23,490 bases of DNA from JAAYGT01 sp050252075. Its GTDB lineage: Bacteria > Pseudomonadota > Gammaproteobacteria > Burkholderiales > Burkholderiaceae_B. The stretch is from contig JBFWLP010000050.1 of the NCBI GenBank assembly GCA_050252075.1, forward strand, positions 1-23,490. Direction: 5' to 3'. Made by a program: the position numbers and the translations under genes. Positions within the stretch are counted from its first letter, which is position 1; every line of letters begins with the position of its first letter. Below the pieces are notes generated by a model that ran no database searches, was not told where the DNA came from, and saw nothing but the letters and a program-made list of their open reading frames with translations. Positions 1-7,734 of the stretch are shown here, piece by piece.

Positions 1-89
1 TCGAACCCGATCTGGATACACACAAACGCGATAATCGTTAGAACGACCAGAAATTCGATGACTCGCGTCCAGGGTCGATAAACACCCAA
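1..89 (-). CDS. Partial N-terminus of a putative small membrane protein (TTG start), running off the left edge
   Basis: Read on the minus strand, a TTG at 89-87 opens a frame with no stop to the window edge (29 full codons). It encodes a short basic head (MGVYRPWTRVIEF) followed by a hydrophobic stretch from about residue 12 to 28, typical of a first membrane segment. An AAGGGA Shine-Dalgarno-like element (98-103) lies 8 nt upstream, and an in-frame stop lies just before the TTG, so no longer start exists. The amphipathic head plus early helix would suit a TRAP transporter small permease (DctQ), but 29 residues are too few for a family call. The other five frames here are stopped or lack a start with a ribosome site. 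The reading frame is plausible and the function is a guess. Confidence 0.4.
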   Translation of the reverse strand, partial: MGVYRPWTRVIEFLVVLTIIAFVCIQIGF

Positions 90-194
90 AGATTATGTCC
101 CTTATCAATAATGTTTTTACTTCATGCAACCATAACGCATAAATTATTTGTGCGCTGTGGCAGGAAAAAGTATCTCGCATTGCGCCAAGGATGC
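90..194. promoter_or_regulatory. AT-rich spacer between the yhhJ-like gene and the left-edge gene
   Basis: This stretch is clearly richer in A and T than its surroundings. It separates the end of the yhhJ-like gene from the start of the left-edge minus-strand gene, so it probably holds the leader and promoter of that gene. I could not find a convincing -35/-10 pair, and I see no hairpin followed by a T-run that would end the yhhJ transcript. Confidence 0.3.
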
Positions 195-1319
195 CTAGGC
201 CATCTGGCTCAACGCTACCCGAAAGCGTCGCCACGCCACCACAAAAAATACGATACCTATTGCAACCAGTGCCAGGAACTGCGGCCAGACCACATCCAGA
301 GCGGCGCCCCGATACAAAATGGCCTGACCCAGAGCGACAAAATGGGTGGTCGGCGCCAACAGCATAATATCCTGCACCAGCGCAGGCATACTCTCGCGGG
401 GCGTGCTCGCGCCGGACAACAGCTCCAACGGCAAGACCACCAGCACCAGCAACAGCCCGAACTGCGGCATGGTGCGCGCAGCGGTTGCCATGAAAATCCC
501 CATTGACGTCGTGGCAAATAAATGCAATGCCGCACCGGCCATGAACAGCGGCACCGACCCCTGAACGGGAACCCGCAGCACTCCCTGAATGATCAGGGTT
601 AACGAAACTGCGGCGGCCACCAACACGACCACCCCCATGGACCATACTTTGGACGCCATGATCTGGAACGGAGTCACAGGCATGACCAGCAAATGCTCAA
701 TGGTGCCGTGCTCCCGCTCCCGAATCAGCGCCGCGCCGGTCAAAATGATGGACAACAACGTGATGCTGTTGATGACCTCCATCAGCGCGCCGAACCAGGA
801 ACGATCCAGCGACGGATTGAACCGCATCCGTATGGCCAGCTGCGGCGCCGACAAGTCGCCGCCCCGATGCCCTTGCAAGAACTCGCTTACCTCACCCAGC
901 ACAATTTGCTGGATGTAGCCGCTGCCGGCAAATGCCTGCGACATGCGCGTGGCATCGACGTTCAACTGTATTGCCGGTTGACGGCCATCAAGCACATCGC
1001 GCTGGAGCCCGGCCGGAATGACCAGCCCGAACGTGTAGCGCCCCTCATCCAGCCCCCGGTCGATCTCGTGCAGCGAGACCCGATCAGGCGCCAGAAAGTG
1101 CGGGGGATAAAACGCCGCAATAATGCGTTCCGACAGCGCGGAACGATCCTCATCCACCACGGCAATCGAGGCCTTGTTCAGCGTATCGGGCATAGCGGTG
1201 GCCGCACTGTAGATCGATACCGTGAACAAATAAACAATCAGCACCACCATCACCGGGTCGCGCCCCAGGCTCCAGAGCTCCTTGACCCCCAGCCGGTAGA
1301 TAACGCGCCAACCCGTCAT
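195..1319 (-). CDS. yhhJ: ABC-2 type permease, YhhJ-like, third gene of the yhiI-rbbA-yhhJ operon
   Basis: A 374-residue inner-membrane permease subunit of the ABC-2 class. One membrane segment lies near residues 22-42 after a short cytoplasmic head (MTGWRVIYRLGVKELWSLGR). A soluble, probably periplasmic, domain of about 130 residues follows, then five further hydrophobic segments to the C-terminus. The motif EREHGTIEHLLVMPV after the second segment is the conserved coupling element of this permease family. Start: an ATG at 1319-1317, two nt after the stop of the rbbA-like gene. The same frame stays open further upstream, but that part overlaps the rbbA-like gene and has no permease character. 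In E. coli the same three genes occur in the same order. The exported substrate is unknown. The protein probably pairs with the membrane half of RbbA and the HlyD-like adaptor. Confidence 0.9.
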   Translation of the reverse strand: MTGWRVIYRLGVKELWSLGRDPVMVVLIVYLFTVSIYSAATAMPDTLNKASIAVVDEDRSALSERIIAAFYPPHFLAPDRVSLHEIDRGLDEGRYTFGLVIPAGLQRDVLDGRQPAIQLNVDATRMSQAFAGSGYIQQIVLGEVSEFLQGHRGGDLSAPQLAIRMRFNPSLDRSWFGALMEVINSITLLSIILTGAALIREREHGTIEHLLVMPVTPFQIMASKVWSMGVVVLVAAAVSLTLIIQGVLRVPVQGSVPLFMAGAALHLFATTSMGIFMATAARTMPQFGLLLVLVVLPLELLSGASTPRESMPALVQDIMLLAPTTHFVALGQAILYRGAALDVVWPQFLALVAIGIVFFVVAWRRFRVALSQMA

Positions 1320-1321
1320 GA

Positions 1322-4054
1322 TTATCGTTCCTGCTTGCGCAGCAAGCCCACGGCCAGCACAAGAATGACGGGCACCGCCACCAGCAGCGGAACAAAGGCA
1401 TGCGCCAGATCCTCCATGCCGAGCGCCTTGCTGAATACCCCCCGGCTGACCAGCAGGAAGTAAGTCGCAGGATAAATCTGCCCGATCCAGGCACCCAAGC
1501 CCTCCAGTGACGATACGGGATTGATCAACCCAGAAAACTGCACGGCCGGCAGCAGGGTACCCATCATGGTCAGAAACAGGGCCGCAATCTGGCTGCGCGT
1601 GAAACTGGACGCAAACAGGCCGAAACCGGTGGCAAATATGACAAACAGTGCTGCCGCCGCCAGCAACACCCAAAACGACCCCTTCAGCGGCACATCAAAC
1701 ACAGTCACTGCCAGTGCCGTCATCAGCAAAAAATTGAAAATTCCCAGCACCACATAGGGCAACTGCTTGCCCAGCAGGAACTCTGTACGGGTAACCGGCG
1801 TTACATACAAATTCACAATAGATCCCAGCTCTTTTTCACGAACCACCGACAATGCCGCCAGCACGGCGGGAATCATGAGCAGCAGCAACGGGATGACGGC
1901 CGGCACCATGGCTGGCAAGCTGCGAATGTCGGGGTTGTAGCGAAACCGCGTTTCGATCACCGCCGGCTGCACCGCCGCATCGGAGCCGGTCGCCAGGCGC
2001 GCCTGCTCGGCCAGCCAATGCTGGTGCATGCCTTCCAGATACCCCTGAACGGTTTCCGCACGCTGGGGGTTGGCACCATCGATCCAGGCGGCAATCTGCA
2101 CCGGCCTGCCCCGCTGGATGTCCCGTGCAAACCCCGGGGGGATCTCCACCACCAGGGCCACATCTGCACGCCGCAACCGCTGGTCGACCTGGTCGTAATC
2201 GGTCACTTCGGGCTGTTCGACAAAGTAACGCGATCCGGCCAGATGAAGCGCATAGTTGCGGCTGGTGGTGGTTTGATCACGATCCAGCACAGCATAGCGC
2301 AGGTTTTCAACATCCATGCTAATACCGTAACCCATGATGAACATCAGCAGCACGGTTCCCAATAATGCCATCAACCGGCGCAGCGGGTCACGCTGCAACT
2401 GCAGAGTTTCTTGCCAGCTGCAGGCCAGCGCCCGACGCAGACCGGCCCCCGGACGCATTCCTGTGCGATGCAGCGGAAGGGGGGCATCATCGGGCAGCGA
2501 CGCCGGGGGCGGTACTGCTTCACCGGCCAAGGCGTCACTCAGGTAAGCAATGAACGCCTCCTCCAGATTGGCCGCCTTGCGGTTACGGATCAAGGCGGCG
2601 GGGGTGTCGCTGACCAGCACCTTGCCTGCATGCATCAACGATATCCGGTCGCAACGTTCACCTTCATTCATGAAATGGGTGGAAATGAACAAGGTGACAC
2701 CATCACGGCGCGCCAGATCCACCATGAAGTGCCAGAAACTGTCGCGTGCCACCGGATCCACGCCCGACGTGGGCTCGTCCAGGATCAGCAGATCCGGCCC
2801 ATGCACTACGGCAACCGCCAGCGACAAGCGCTGGCGTATTCCCAGCGGCAGATTTTCCGGTAGCTCGGCGACCACTGCCTGCAGGTCGAAACGCTCAAGC
2901 ACCTGCGCCACCCGCTGACCGATCTGCATTTCGGGGACGCCATACAAGCGGGCATGCAACACCAGGTTCTGCAGCACAGTCAGCTCGCCGTACAGAGAGA
3001 ATGACTGCGACATATATCCCACACGACGACGCGTAGCCATGTCGCGGGGATCGACTTGCCGGCCAAACAACCAGGCTCGCCCCTCACTGGCCGGCAACAA
3101 CCCGGTCAGCATTTTCATGGTGGTGGATTTTCCGCAACCGTTTGACCCTAAAAACCCGAAGATTTCGCCGCGCCGAATATCGAAACTGACGTGATCCACA
3201 GCCACGAAATCGTCAAACCGCATGGTCAGGTTCTGGGCCTTGATCGCGATTTCAGTACGTTGACCGGCACCCAGCGGCGGAATGCTGACCGGCTGATAAT
3301 GGCGCCGTTTTGACTCCGGCAACAGAGCAACAAATGCCTGCTCCAGACGGTCGGTGCGGGTTTGTTCGCGCAACATCCAAGGCGTCCCCTGGGCGAGCAC
3401 CCGGCCATCGTCCATCGCGAAGAGCCAGTCAAACTGCTCCGCCTCCTCCATATAGGCCGTGGCCACAATGACGCTCATGCCGGGCTGCCCAACCCGCAAG
3501 CCGGCGATCAGTTCCCAGAACTGGCGACGCGCCAGCGGATCCACGCCTGTGGTCGGTTCGTCCAGAATCAACAACCGGGGATCGTGAATCAGTGCACAGC
3601 ACAAACCCAGTTTTTGCTTCATGCCGCCAGACAATTTGCCGGCCGGACGCCCCAGAAACGGCGCCAAACCGGTCTGTGTCGTCAAGCGATGTATGCGCTG
3701 CCGCGCCTCGCGGGAAGAATGGCCGAACAGGCGAGCGAAAAACTGCAGATTCTCCTGCACTGACAAGGTGGGATACAAATTTTTGCCCAACCCCTGGGGC
3801 ATGTAGGCAATCCCGTGACAGACTCGACGGCGGTGAGCGCCATCCGCCATGTCGCCTCCCAGCACTAGCACCCGGCCTTGTTGCAACCGCCTGACGCCGG
3901 CAAGCAGCGACAGCAGGCTGGACTTTCCCACACCGTCGGGCCCGATGAGCCCCACCACGCCGCCGGCGGGAATGCAGCATGACACCTCGCGCAGCGCCAT
4001 CCGCCTGCCGTAGCGCAGGCTGACATTCTCCAGAATGGCAACCGTATCGCCCAT
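1322..4054 (-). CDS. rbbA: Ribosome-associated ATPase RbbA: two ABC ATPase domains fused to an ABC-2 membrane domain
   Basis: At 910 residues it is almost the length of E. coli RbbA (about 911), and many blocks are recognisably the same. NBD1 has Walker A GPDGVGKSS (38-46), Q87, signature LSGGMKQ (141-147) and Walker B LLILDEP (161-167), with Ala200 where a switch His is usual. NBD2 has Walker A GSNGCGKST (303-311), Q350, the unusual signature LPLGIRQ (402-408), Walker B ending D426-E427, and switch His460. From about residue 530 there is an ABC-2 fold: one membrane segment near 550-570, a periplasmic domain, then about five segments from 720 to the end. In E. coli the protein binds ribosomes and stimulates tRNA release; whether it also exports a substrate is unsettled. 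Its ATG overlaps the upstream stop by one base (TGATG), so translation is coupled to the yhiI-like gene. Confidence 0.95.
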   Translation of the reverse strand: MGDTVAILENVSLRYGRRMALREVSCCIPAGGVVGLIGPDGVGKSSLLSLLAGVRRLQQGRVLVLGGDMADGAHRRRVCHGIAYMPQGLGKNLYPTLSVQENLQFFARLFGHSSREARQRIHRLTTQTGLAPFLGRPAGKLSGGMKQKLGLCCALIHDPRLLILDEPTTGVDPLARRQFWELIAGLRVGQPGMSVIVATAYMEEAEQFDWLFAMDDGRVLAQGTPWMLREQTRTDRLEQAFVALLPESKRRHYQPVSIPPLGAGQRTEIAIKAQNLTMRFDDFVAVDHVSFDIRRGEIFGFLGSNGCGKSTTMKMLTGLLPASEGRAWLFGRQVDPRDMATRRRVGYMSQSFSLYGELTVLQNLVLHARLYGVPEMQIGQRVAQVLERFDLQAVVAELPENLPLGIRQRLSLAVAVVHGPDLLILDEPTSGVDPVARDSFWHFMVDLARRDGVTLFISTHFMNEGERCDRISLMHAGKVLVSDTPAALIRNRKAANLEEAFIAYLSDALAGEAVPPPASLPDDAPLPLHRTGMRPGAGLRRALACSWQETLQLQRDPLRRLMALLGTVLLMFIMGYGISMDVENLRYAVLDRDQTTTSRNYALHLAGSRYFVEQPEVTDYDQVDQRLRRADVALVVEIPPGFARDIQRGRPVQIAAWIDGANPQRAETVQGYLEGMHQHWLAEQARLATGSDAAVQPAVIETRFRYNPDIRSLPAMVPAVIPLLLLMIPAVLAALSVVREKELGSIVNLYVTPVTRTEFLLGKQLPYVVLGIFNFLLMTALAVTVFDVPLKGSFWVLLAAAALFVIFATGFGLFASSFTRSQIAALFLTMMGTLLPAVQFSGLINPVSSLEGLGAWIGQIYPATYFLLVSRGVFSKALGMEDLAHAFVPLLVAVPVILVLAVGLLRKQER

Positions 4055-5130
4055 CAGGGTTCCGGCAGGTTGATCGTTAATGCGCCGGGCCAGGGCACGG
4101 ACTCATCGATACGCACCCAGGCCACGCCCGGCAGGCCGGTTTTCACCTGCGTGATGTGCTTGCGCAACAAATCGGGGGCCAGGCGTGCGCGAACACGAAA
4201 CATGAGTTTTTGCCGCTCGGAGACCGTTTCCACCGTCTTGGGCGTGAACTGGGCCACACTGGAAACATACGAAATATCGGCAGGAATGACGTATTGCGGT
4301 GCAGCATCCAGAACGATGCGGGCCGGAGCGCCCAGTGCCACTCGCCCGGCCGCTGTTTCCGGCAGAAAAAACGTCATGTAAACGTCGGTCAGATCGACCA
4401 GATTCAGTACCTTCCCGCCGGCAGCGAGTACCTCGCCCGGCTGGGCGACACGGTACTGAACCCGCCCTTCGCGCGGTGACCTCAGAACGGTGTCATCCAG
4501 ATCCGCCTGTATTCTGGCCACAGTGGCGCGGGCGGCGGTAACGGCCGATTGCGCCGCCACCACCTGCGCCCGGGCGGCGTCAATGGCGGCACCGGCGGCG
4601 TTGACCTGCGCGTTCGCCGCCGTCAACATGGCCTTGGCGCTGCGCACAGCCGCGCGATCTTCGTCGAGGGTTTGCCTGGGCATGGCCCCTTGTGCCGCCA
4701 GCGTTTCCGAACGCGATACCCGCTGCTGCGCCAGCGTCAGTTCCGTTTCGCGCTGCACGACCACGGCGAGCGCCGCCGCGCGATCACTTTCCCGCGCTGC
4801 CACCAGCGCCTGAGCGGTCGCCACATTATTCAGTGCCTGCTGCAACTGGGCGTCGGCCTCGTCACGCTGCGCCTGCAGTGCATCAGACTGCATACGCGCC
4901 AGAGGCTGGCCGGCCACGACAAAATCACCCTCGTTGACCAGCACGGTCACAACCCGGCCGGGCAATTTCGTGGCGATATCGATTTCTGTGGCTTCAAGAC
5001 GGCCATTGCCGCCTGCAAACGCGTTGCCATAGCCGTCGTGCCGGTGGCTGGTCCAGTAATACGCACCGGCCAGAGCGGCCAGCGCCAGCCCCGCCAGGAC
5101 CACACCGTTTCTGCCTGCCATCCAATGCAT
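4054..5130 (-). CDS. yhiI: HlyD-family periplasmic adaptor, YhiI-like, first gene of the rbbA operon
   Basis: A 358-residue membrane-fusion (adaptor) protein, close to the length of E. coli YhiI. An N-terminal membrane anchor spans about residues 9-26. Next come the first half of a lipoyl domain (about 43-80, with KLPGRVVTVLVNEGDFV), a long Ala/Gln-rich coiled-coil hairpin (about 80-210), the second lipoyl half (LRSPREGRVQYRVAQPGE) and a beta-barrel region. It should link the inner-membrane ABC subunits to an outer-membrane channel such as TolC, which is not encoded here. ATG 5130 is used; Met4 (5121) is equally possible, and neither has a strong ribosome site. Its stop overlaps the rbbA start. 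An FNR-like palindrome lies about 46 nt upstream of the start. Confidence 0.9.
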   Translation of the reverse strand: MHWMAGRNGVVLAGLALAALAGAYYWTSHRHDGYGNAFAGGNGRLEATEIDIATKLPGRVVTVLVNEGDFVVAGQPLARMQSDALQAQRDEADAQLQQALNNVATAQALVAARESDRAAALAVVVQRETELTLAQQRVSRSETLAAQGAMPRQTLDEDRAAVRSAKAMLTAANAQVNAAGAAIDAARAQVVAAQSAVTAARATVARIQADLDDTVLRSPREGRVQYRVAQPGEVLAAGGKVLNLVDLTDVYMTFFLPETAAGRVALGAPARIVLDAAPQYVIPADISYVSSVAQFTPKTVETVSERQKLMFRVRARLAPDLLRKHITQVKTGLPGVAWVRIDESVPWPGALTINLPEP

Positions 5131-5169
5131 TTGCGCACGTCCGCATGATCATCTACAGCTCAATGTAAT

Positions 5170-5183
5170 CTGATTCAGATCAA
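5170..5183 (-). promoter_or_regulatory. FNR/ANR-like binding site upstream of yhiI-rbbA-yhhJ
   Basis: On the minus strand the site reads TTGATCTGAATCAG. It matches the FNR/ANR consensus TTGAT-N4-ATCAA at nine of ten fixed positions and is a near-perfect palindrome. Its centre is about 46 nt upstream of the yhiI-like ATG. A candidate -10 (TAGATG, 5155-5150) lies downstream, which would put the box over or close to the -35 region. That geometry could fit activation or occlusion, so the sign of regulation cannot be read. Only the yhiI operon starts next to it; the neighbouring DUF411 gene ends here. Confidence 0.5.
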
Positions 5184-5231
5184 GGGGTGCTGCGCAAGAT
5201 CAAACAATGTGCAGGTTGGCGCCGGCGTCGA

Positions 5232-5657
5232 TCAATCGCGAGAGAAAGGCTTGCCCTGGAAATCCACCGTAATGAGATTACCGTCCAGCGGGCCCATGCC
5301 GGGGGCGTTGGTAGGCATGCCCGGCGCAGCCACTCCCTTCACCGAGGGGTCGGCCAGCATCTTGCGCACGGCCGAGGCCGGCACATGCCCCTCGACCACC
5401 TGACCCGTTTCCGGGAACACTGCGGTATGGCAGGACCCCAGCGACTCAGGGACACCCAACTTCGCTTTCATGGACGCGACATCGCCGGTGGTAATCGCCG
5501 TAACGGTAAAGCCCGATTCACGCATATGGTCAACCCAACCGCTACAGCACCCGCACTTGGGGTCGTGGTAAACCGTAACGTTCGAGGTGCCGGCAAACGC
5601 CGCTGACAGGGGTAACAAGGCCAGCATGCCCGCCAGCACGATAGTGTGTTGTTTCAT
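5232..5657 (-). CDS. DUF411 family secreted metal-binding protein (CGCC motif)
   Basis: A 141-residue precursor. A signal peptide (MKQHTIVLAGMLALLPLSAAFA) ends near residue 22. The mature part begins with VTVYHDPKCGCC, placing Cys35, Cys37 and Cys38 in the motif that defines DUF411. A further Cys76-His77 pair sits in LGSCHTAVF, followed by a GHVPA block, both usual in the family. Members are often found near copper resistance genes and are thought to bind metal in the periplasm; the exact function is not established. The ATG at 5657 is preferred because it opens the signal peptide and has an AGGAAA-type ribosome site; the frame is open 18 codons further upstream, but that part looks non-coding. 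No copper regulator or efflux gene is adjacent, so it stands alone here. Confidence 0.88.
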   Translation of the reverse strand: MKQHTIVLAGMLALLPLSAAFAGTSNVTVYHDPKCGCCSGWVDHMRESGFTVTAITTGDVASMKAKLGVPESLGSCHTAVFPETGQVVEGHVPASAVRKMLADPSVKGVAAPGMPTNAPGMGPLDGNLITVDFQGKPFSRD

Positions 5658-5748
5658 GATCCATATTTCCTGAACGACAGAAAGCCAGTCTACCCCCCTG
5701 GAGCACGGCACTCAAGTGCAGCCCGGCCGCGCGTCCCTGTGCTAAATT

Positions 5749-5777
5749 GGGCCGGCATTCATACCGGTACCCGGCCC
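5749..5777. repeat. Inverted repeat upstream of the dehydrogenase gene
   Basis: GGGCCGG (5749-5755) and CCGGCCC (5771-5777) form a perfect 7-bp inverted repeat with a 15-nt spacer. The spacer itself holds the palindrome TACCGGTA (5762-5769). It lies in the 149-nt gap between the divergent DUF411 and dehydrogenase starts, 29 nt upstream of the ATG at 5807. It could be a leader hairpin or an operator, for example for the LysR regulator two genes down. There is no T-run, so it is not a standard terminator. Confidence 0.35.
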
Positions 5778-5806
5778 GCCCATTTCCTCTTTGCACAGAT
5801 CGCCTT

Positions 5807-6805
5807 ATGAAGCCCTTAGTATTGCTGACCGACGCCATTCATCCCCAGGTGCATGCCCACCTTGAACAATTTGCCACCGTGCGCGTGGCGCCCGATACGC
5901 GCCCCGACACCTTGATTCAGGCCGCCCGCGAGGCGCAGGTGATTGTGGTTCGCTCGCCACTGCCGCCCGCCTTGTTCGACACTGCCGACGCACTACGCGG
6001 CGTCATACGCCACGGTGCCGGTGTGGACATGATTCCCATTGACGCCGCGTCGGCCCGTGCAGTCGCCGTGGCCAACGCGCCCGGCGCCAATGCGCAATCG
6101 GTTGCCGAGTACGCGGTGGGCCAAATGATTTCGCTGGCCCACCGGCTGACCCAGATCGACAAAGCCCTCCGGGCGAGCTCCTGGCCCGAGGCCCGCGCCC
6201 TATCGGTGCACGCGCGCGAGATCACCGGACGCACGGTCGGTCTGGTCGGAACCGGAGCCATCGGACAGGCCGTTGGCCGCATCTGTCACTTCGGCTTCGG
6301 CATGAAAGTACTGGGCTACAGCCCGAGCGGCCGGACGCTGCCCGACTATATCCAGCCCGCCACCCTGGACGCCTTGTTCGCGGGGTCAGACTTTGTCGTG
6401 CTTGCCTGCCCGCTGAACGACCAGACCCGGGGGCTGGTGAACAGTGCGCTGCTGCACCTTATGAAAACCGATGCCGGTCTGATCAACGTGGCCCGCGGGG
6501 CGGTCATCCAGCACGCGGATCTGATACAAGCCCTGGCCGACGGACGCATCGCCGGTGCGGCGCTGGACGTCTTCCCGGAACAACCGCTGGACCCGGAATC
6601 CGCCCTGTTCACCTTCCCCAACGTTATTCTCTCGCCGCACCTGGCGGGCATCACCGACGAAAGCCTGCAACGCATGGGCGACGTCGTTGCCGGCCAGGTC
6701 ATCCAGTTGCTTCACGGAGAACTACCCACCCATCTGGTGAACACGGCGGTCCGGGAGCCGGTGCGCCGGCGGCTGGCCGCGCTGCAGGCCGCCGACCTCT
6801 CATGA
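5807..6805 (+). CDS. D-isomer-specific 2-hydroxyacid dehydrogenase (phosphoglycerate dehydrogenase-like)
   Basis: A 332-residue NAD(P)-dependent oxidoreductase that would interconvert a 2-hydroxy acid and a 2-keto acid in the cytoplasm. The Rossmann fingerprint is VGLVGTGAIG (GxGxxG at 148-153). The active-site Arg is R230 in NVARG and the His is H278 in LSPHLAG. The usual catalytic Glu, 29 residues after the Arg in SerA and D-lactate dehydrogenase, is Gln259 here (DVFPEQP), with a Glu one residue earlier. The ATG at 5807 opens the conserved beta strand (MKPLVLLTDA); an upstream in-frame start at 5747 would add 20 unconserved residues across the inverted repeat. No strong ribosome site is visible. 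The gene overlaps the LysR gene by 4 nt (ATGA). The substrate is unknown; the downstream catabolic genes suggest an acid or sugar-acid derivative. Confidence 0.9.
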   Translation: MKPLVLLTDAIHPQVHAHLEQFATVRVAPDTRPDTLIQAAREAQVIVVRSPLPPALFDTADALRGVIRHGAGVDMIPIDAASARAVAVANAPGANAQSVAEYAVGQMISLAHRLTQIDKALRASSWPEARALSVHAREITGRTVGLVGTGAIGQAVGRICHFGFGMKVLGYSPSGRTLPDYIQPATLDALFAGSDFVVLACPLNDQTRGLVNSALLHLMKTDAGLINVARGAVIQHADLIQALADGRIAGAALDVFPEQPLDPESALFTFPNVILSPHLAGITDESLQRMGDVVAGQVIQLLHGELPTHLVNTAVREPVRRRLAALQAADLS

Positions 6806-7731
6806 TCAACCTGAAGCGGCTCAAAACCTTTGTATTGGTCGCCGAACTGGGCTCACTGTCGCGCGCGGCCAAAGTCATCGGTGCCACGCAATCGTTCATC
6901 AGCCGTGAAATCACCCAGCTGGAAACGCTGTGGGGCGACAAGCTGTTTGACCGGACCGGCCGCGGAATGGCCCTGACACAATTCGGCCTGCATGTGCTGC
7001 CGCAAGCGCAACAGCTGCTTCGCTACGCCCAGGAACTGGACACTTCCGTCCACGACAATGCCGGTATTGTCTCGGGCGATGTCCGCATCGGCATCATTCC
7101 CTCGCTGGCGCGTCGCATCATTGTGGATCTGTTTTCCGCGCTGCAGGTCGCGGCCCCCGGCGTACGCTTGTTTGTGGTTGAGGAATTCACCGGCCATCTG
7201 GAAGAACTTCTGGCATCCGGACAGATCGACATGGCGGTGATGAACCGCTATCACCGGTCGGTACTGCCCGGCGAAGACGTGCTGGGCTTCGTGGACAGCC
7301 ACCTGATCGGCCGGGCCGATCTTCCCCTGATGCGCCAGCCACGAGTGTCCTTCCGTGAGCTGGACAATCTGCCGCTGGTCCTGCCGCCGCGTCCGAACGG
7401 GCTGCGTACGCTGCTCGACAATACCGCGCGGCAACTGGGCATTCGGCTGAATGTGGTTGTGGAAGTGAACACCCAGGCCGCCATGACGCGCATTGCCGCC
7501 ACCGGCCGGGCGTTTTCGTTTCTTCCCCCGATGGCCGTGGCCGACGAGATCGTGGCCGGGACGCTGGCTACTGTTCCTGTCAGCCAGCCGGCCATGCCCC
7601 GCACCATTTCGCTCAGCCTCACACCGCACCACCCCCTGTCCAAAGCCGCCCGAACCGTGGCGTCCACCGTTCGACGCATCGCCACCGACGTCCTGTCACG
7701 GGAAGGCCCCCAAGGTATTCTGGTATCGTAA
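6802..7731 (+). CDS. LysR-type transcriptional regulator
   Basis: A 309-residue LysR-family regulator. The N-terminal winged helix-turn-helix is clear: LKRLKTFVLVAELGSLSRAA, then QSFISREITQLE (about residues 30-41) as recognition helix, and LFDRTGRGMALTQFG as the wing. A linker helix leads to a periplasmic-binding-like effector domain from about residue 90 (GDVRIGIIPSLAR). Its start ATG overlaps the stop of the dehydrogenase gene (ATGA), and there is no independent ribosome site, so it is probably translated by coupling. This is unlike the usual divergent LysR arrangement, but it still suggests that the regulator controls the dehydrogenase and the downstream catabolic genes. The ligand cannot be predicted. 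Confidence 0.93.
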   Translation: MINLKRLKTFVLVAELGSLSRAAKVIGATQSFISREITQLETLWGDKLFDRTGRGMALTQFGLHVLPQAQQLLRYAQELDTSVHDNAGIVSGDVRIGIIPSLARRIIVDLFSALQVAAPGVRLFVVEEFTGHLEELLASGQIDMAVMNRYHRSVLPGEDVLGFVDSHLIGRADLPLMRQPRVSFRELDNLPLVLPPRPNGLRTLLDNTARQLGIRLNVVVEVNTQAAMTRIAATGRAFSFLPPMAVADEIVAGTLATVPVSQPAMPRTISLSLTPHHPLSKAARTVASTVRRIATDVLSREGPQGILVS

Positions 7732-7734
7732 GTC

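Noticed and set aside
1320..1673. N-terminal extension of the YhhJ-like permease frame upstream of 1319
   Set aside because: It lies inside the rbbA-like gene, is Cys/Gly-rich and not permease-like; the ATG at 1319 gives the expected family length.
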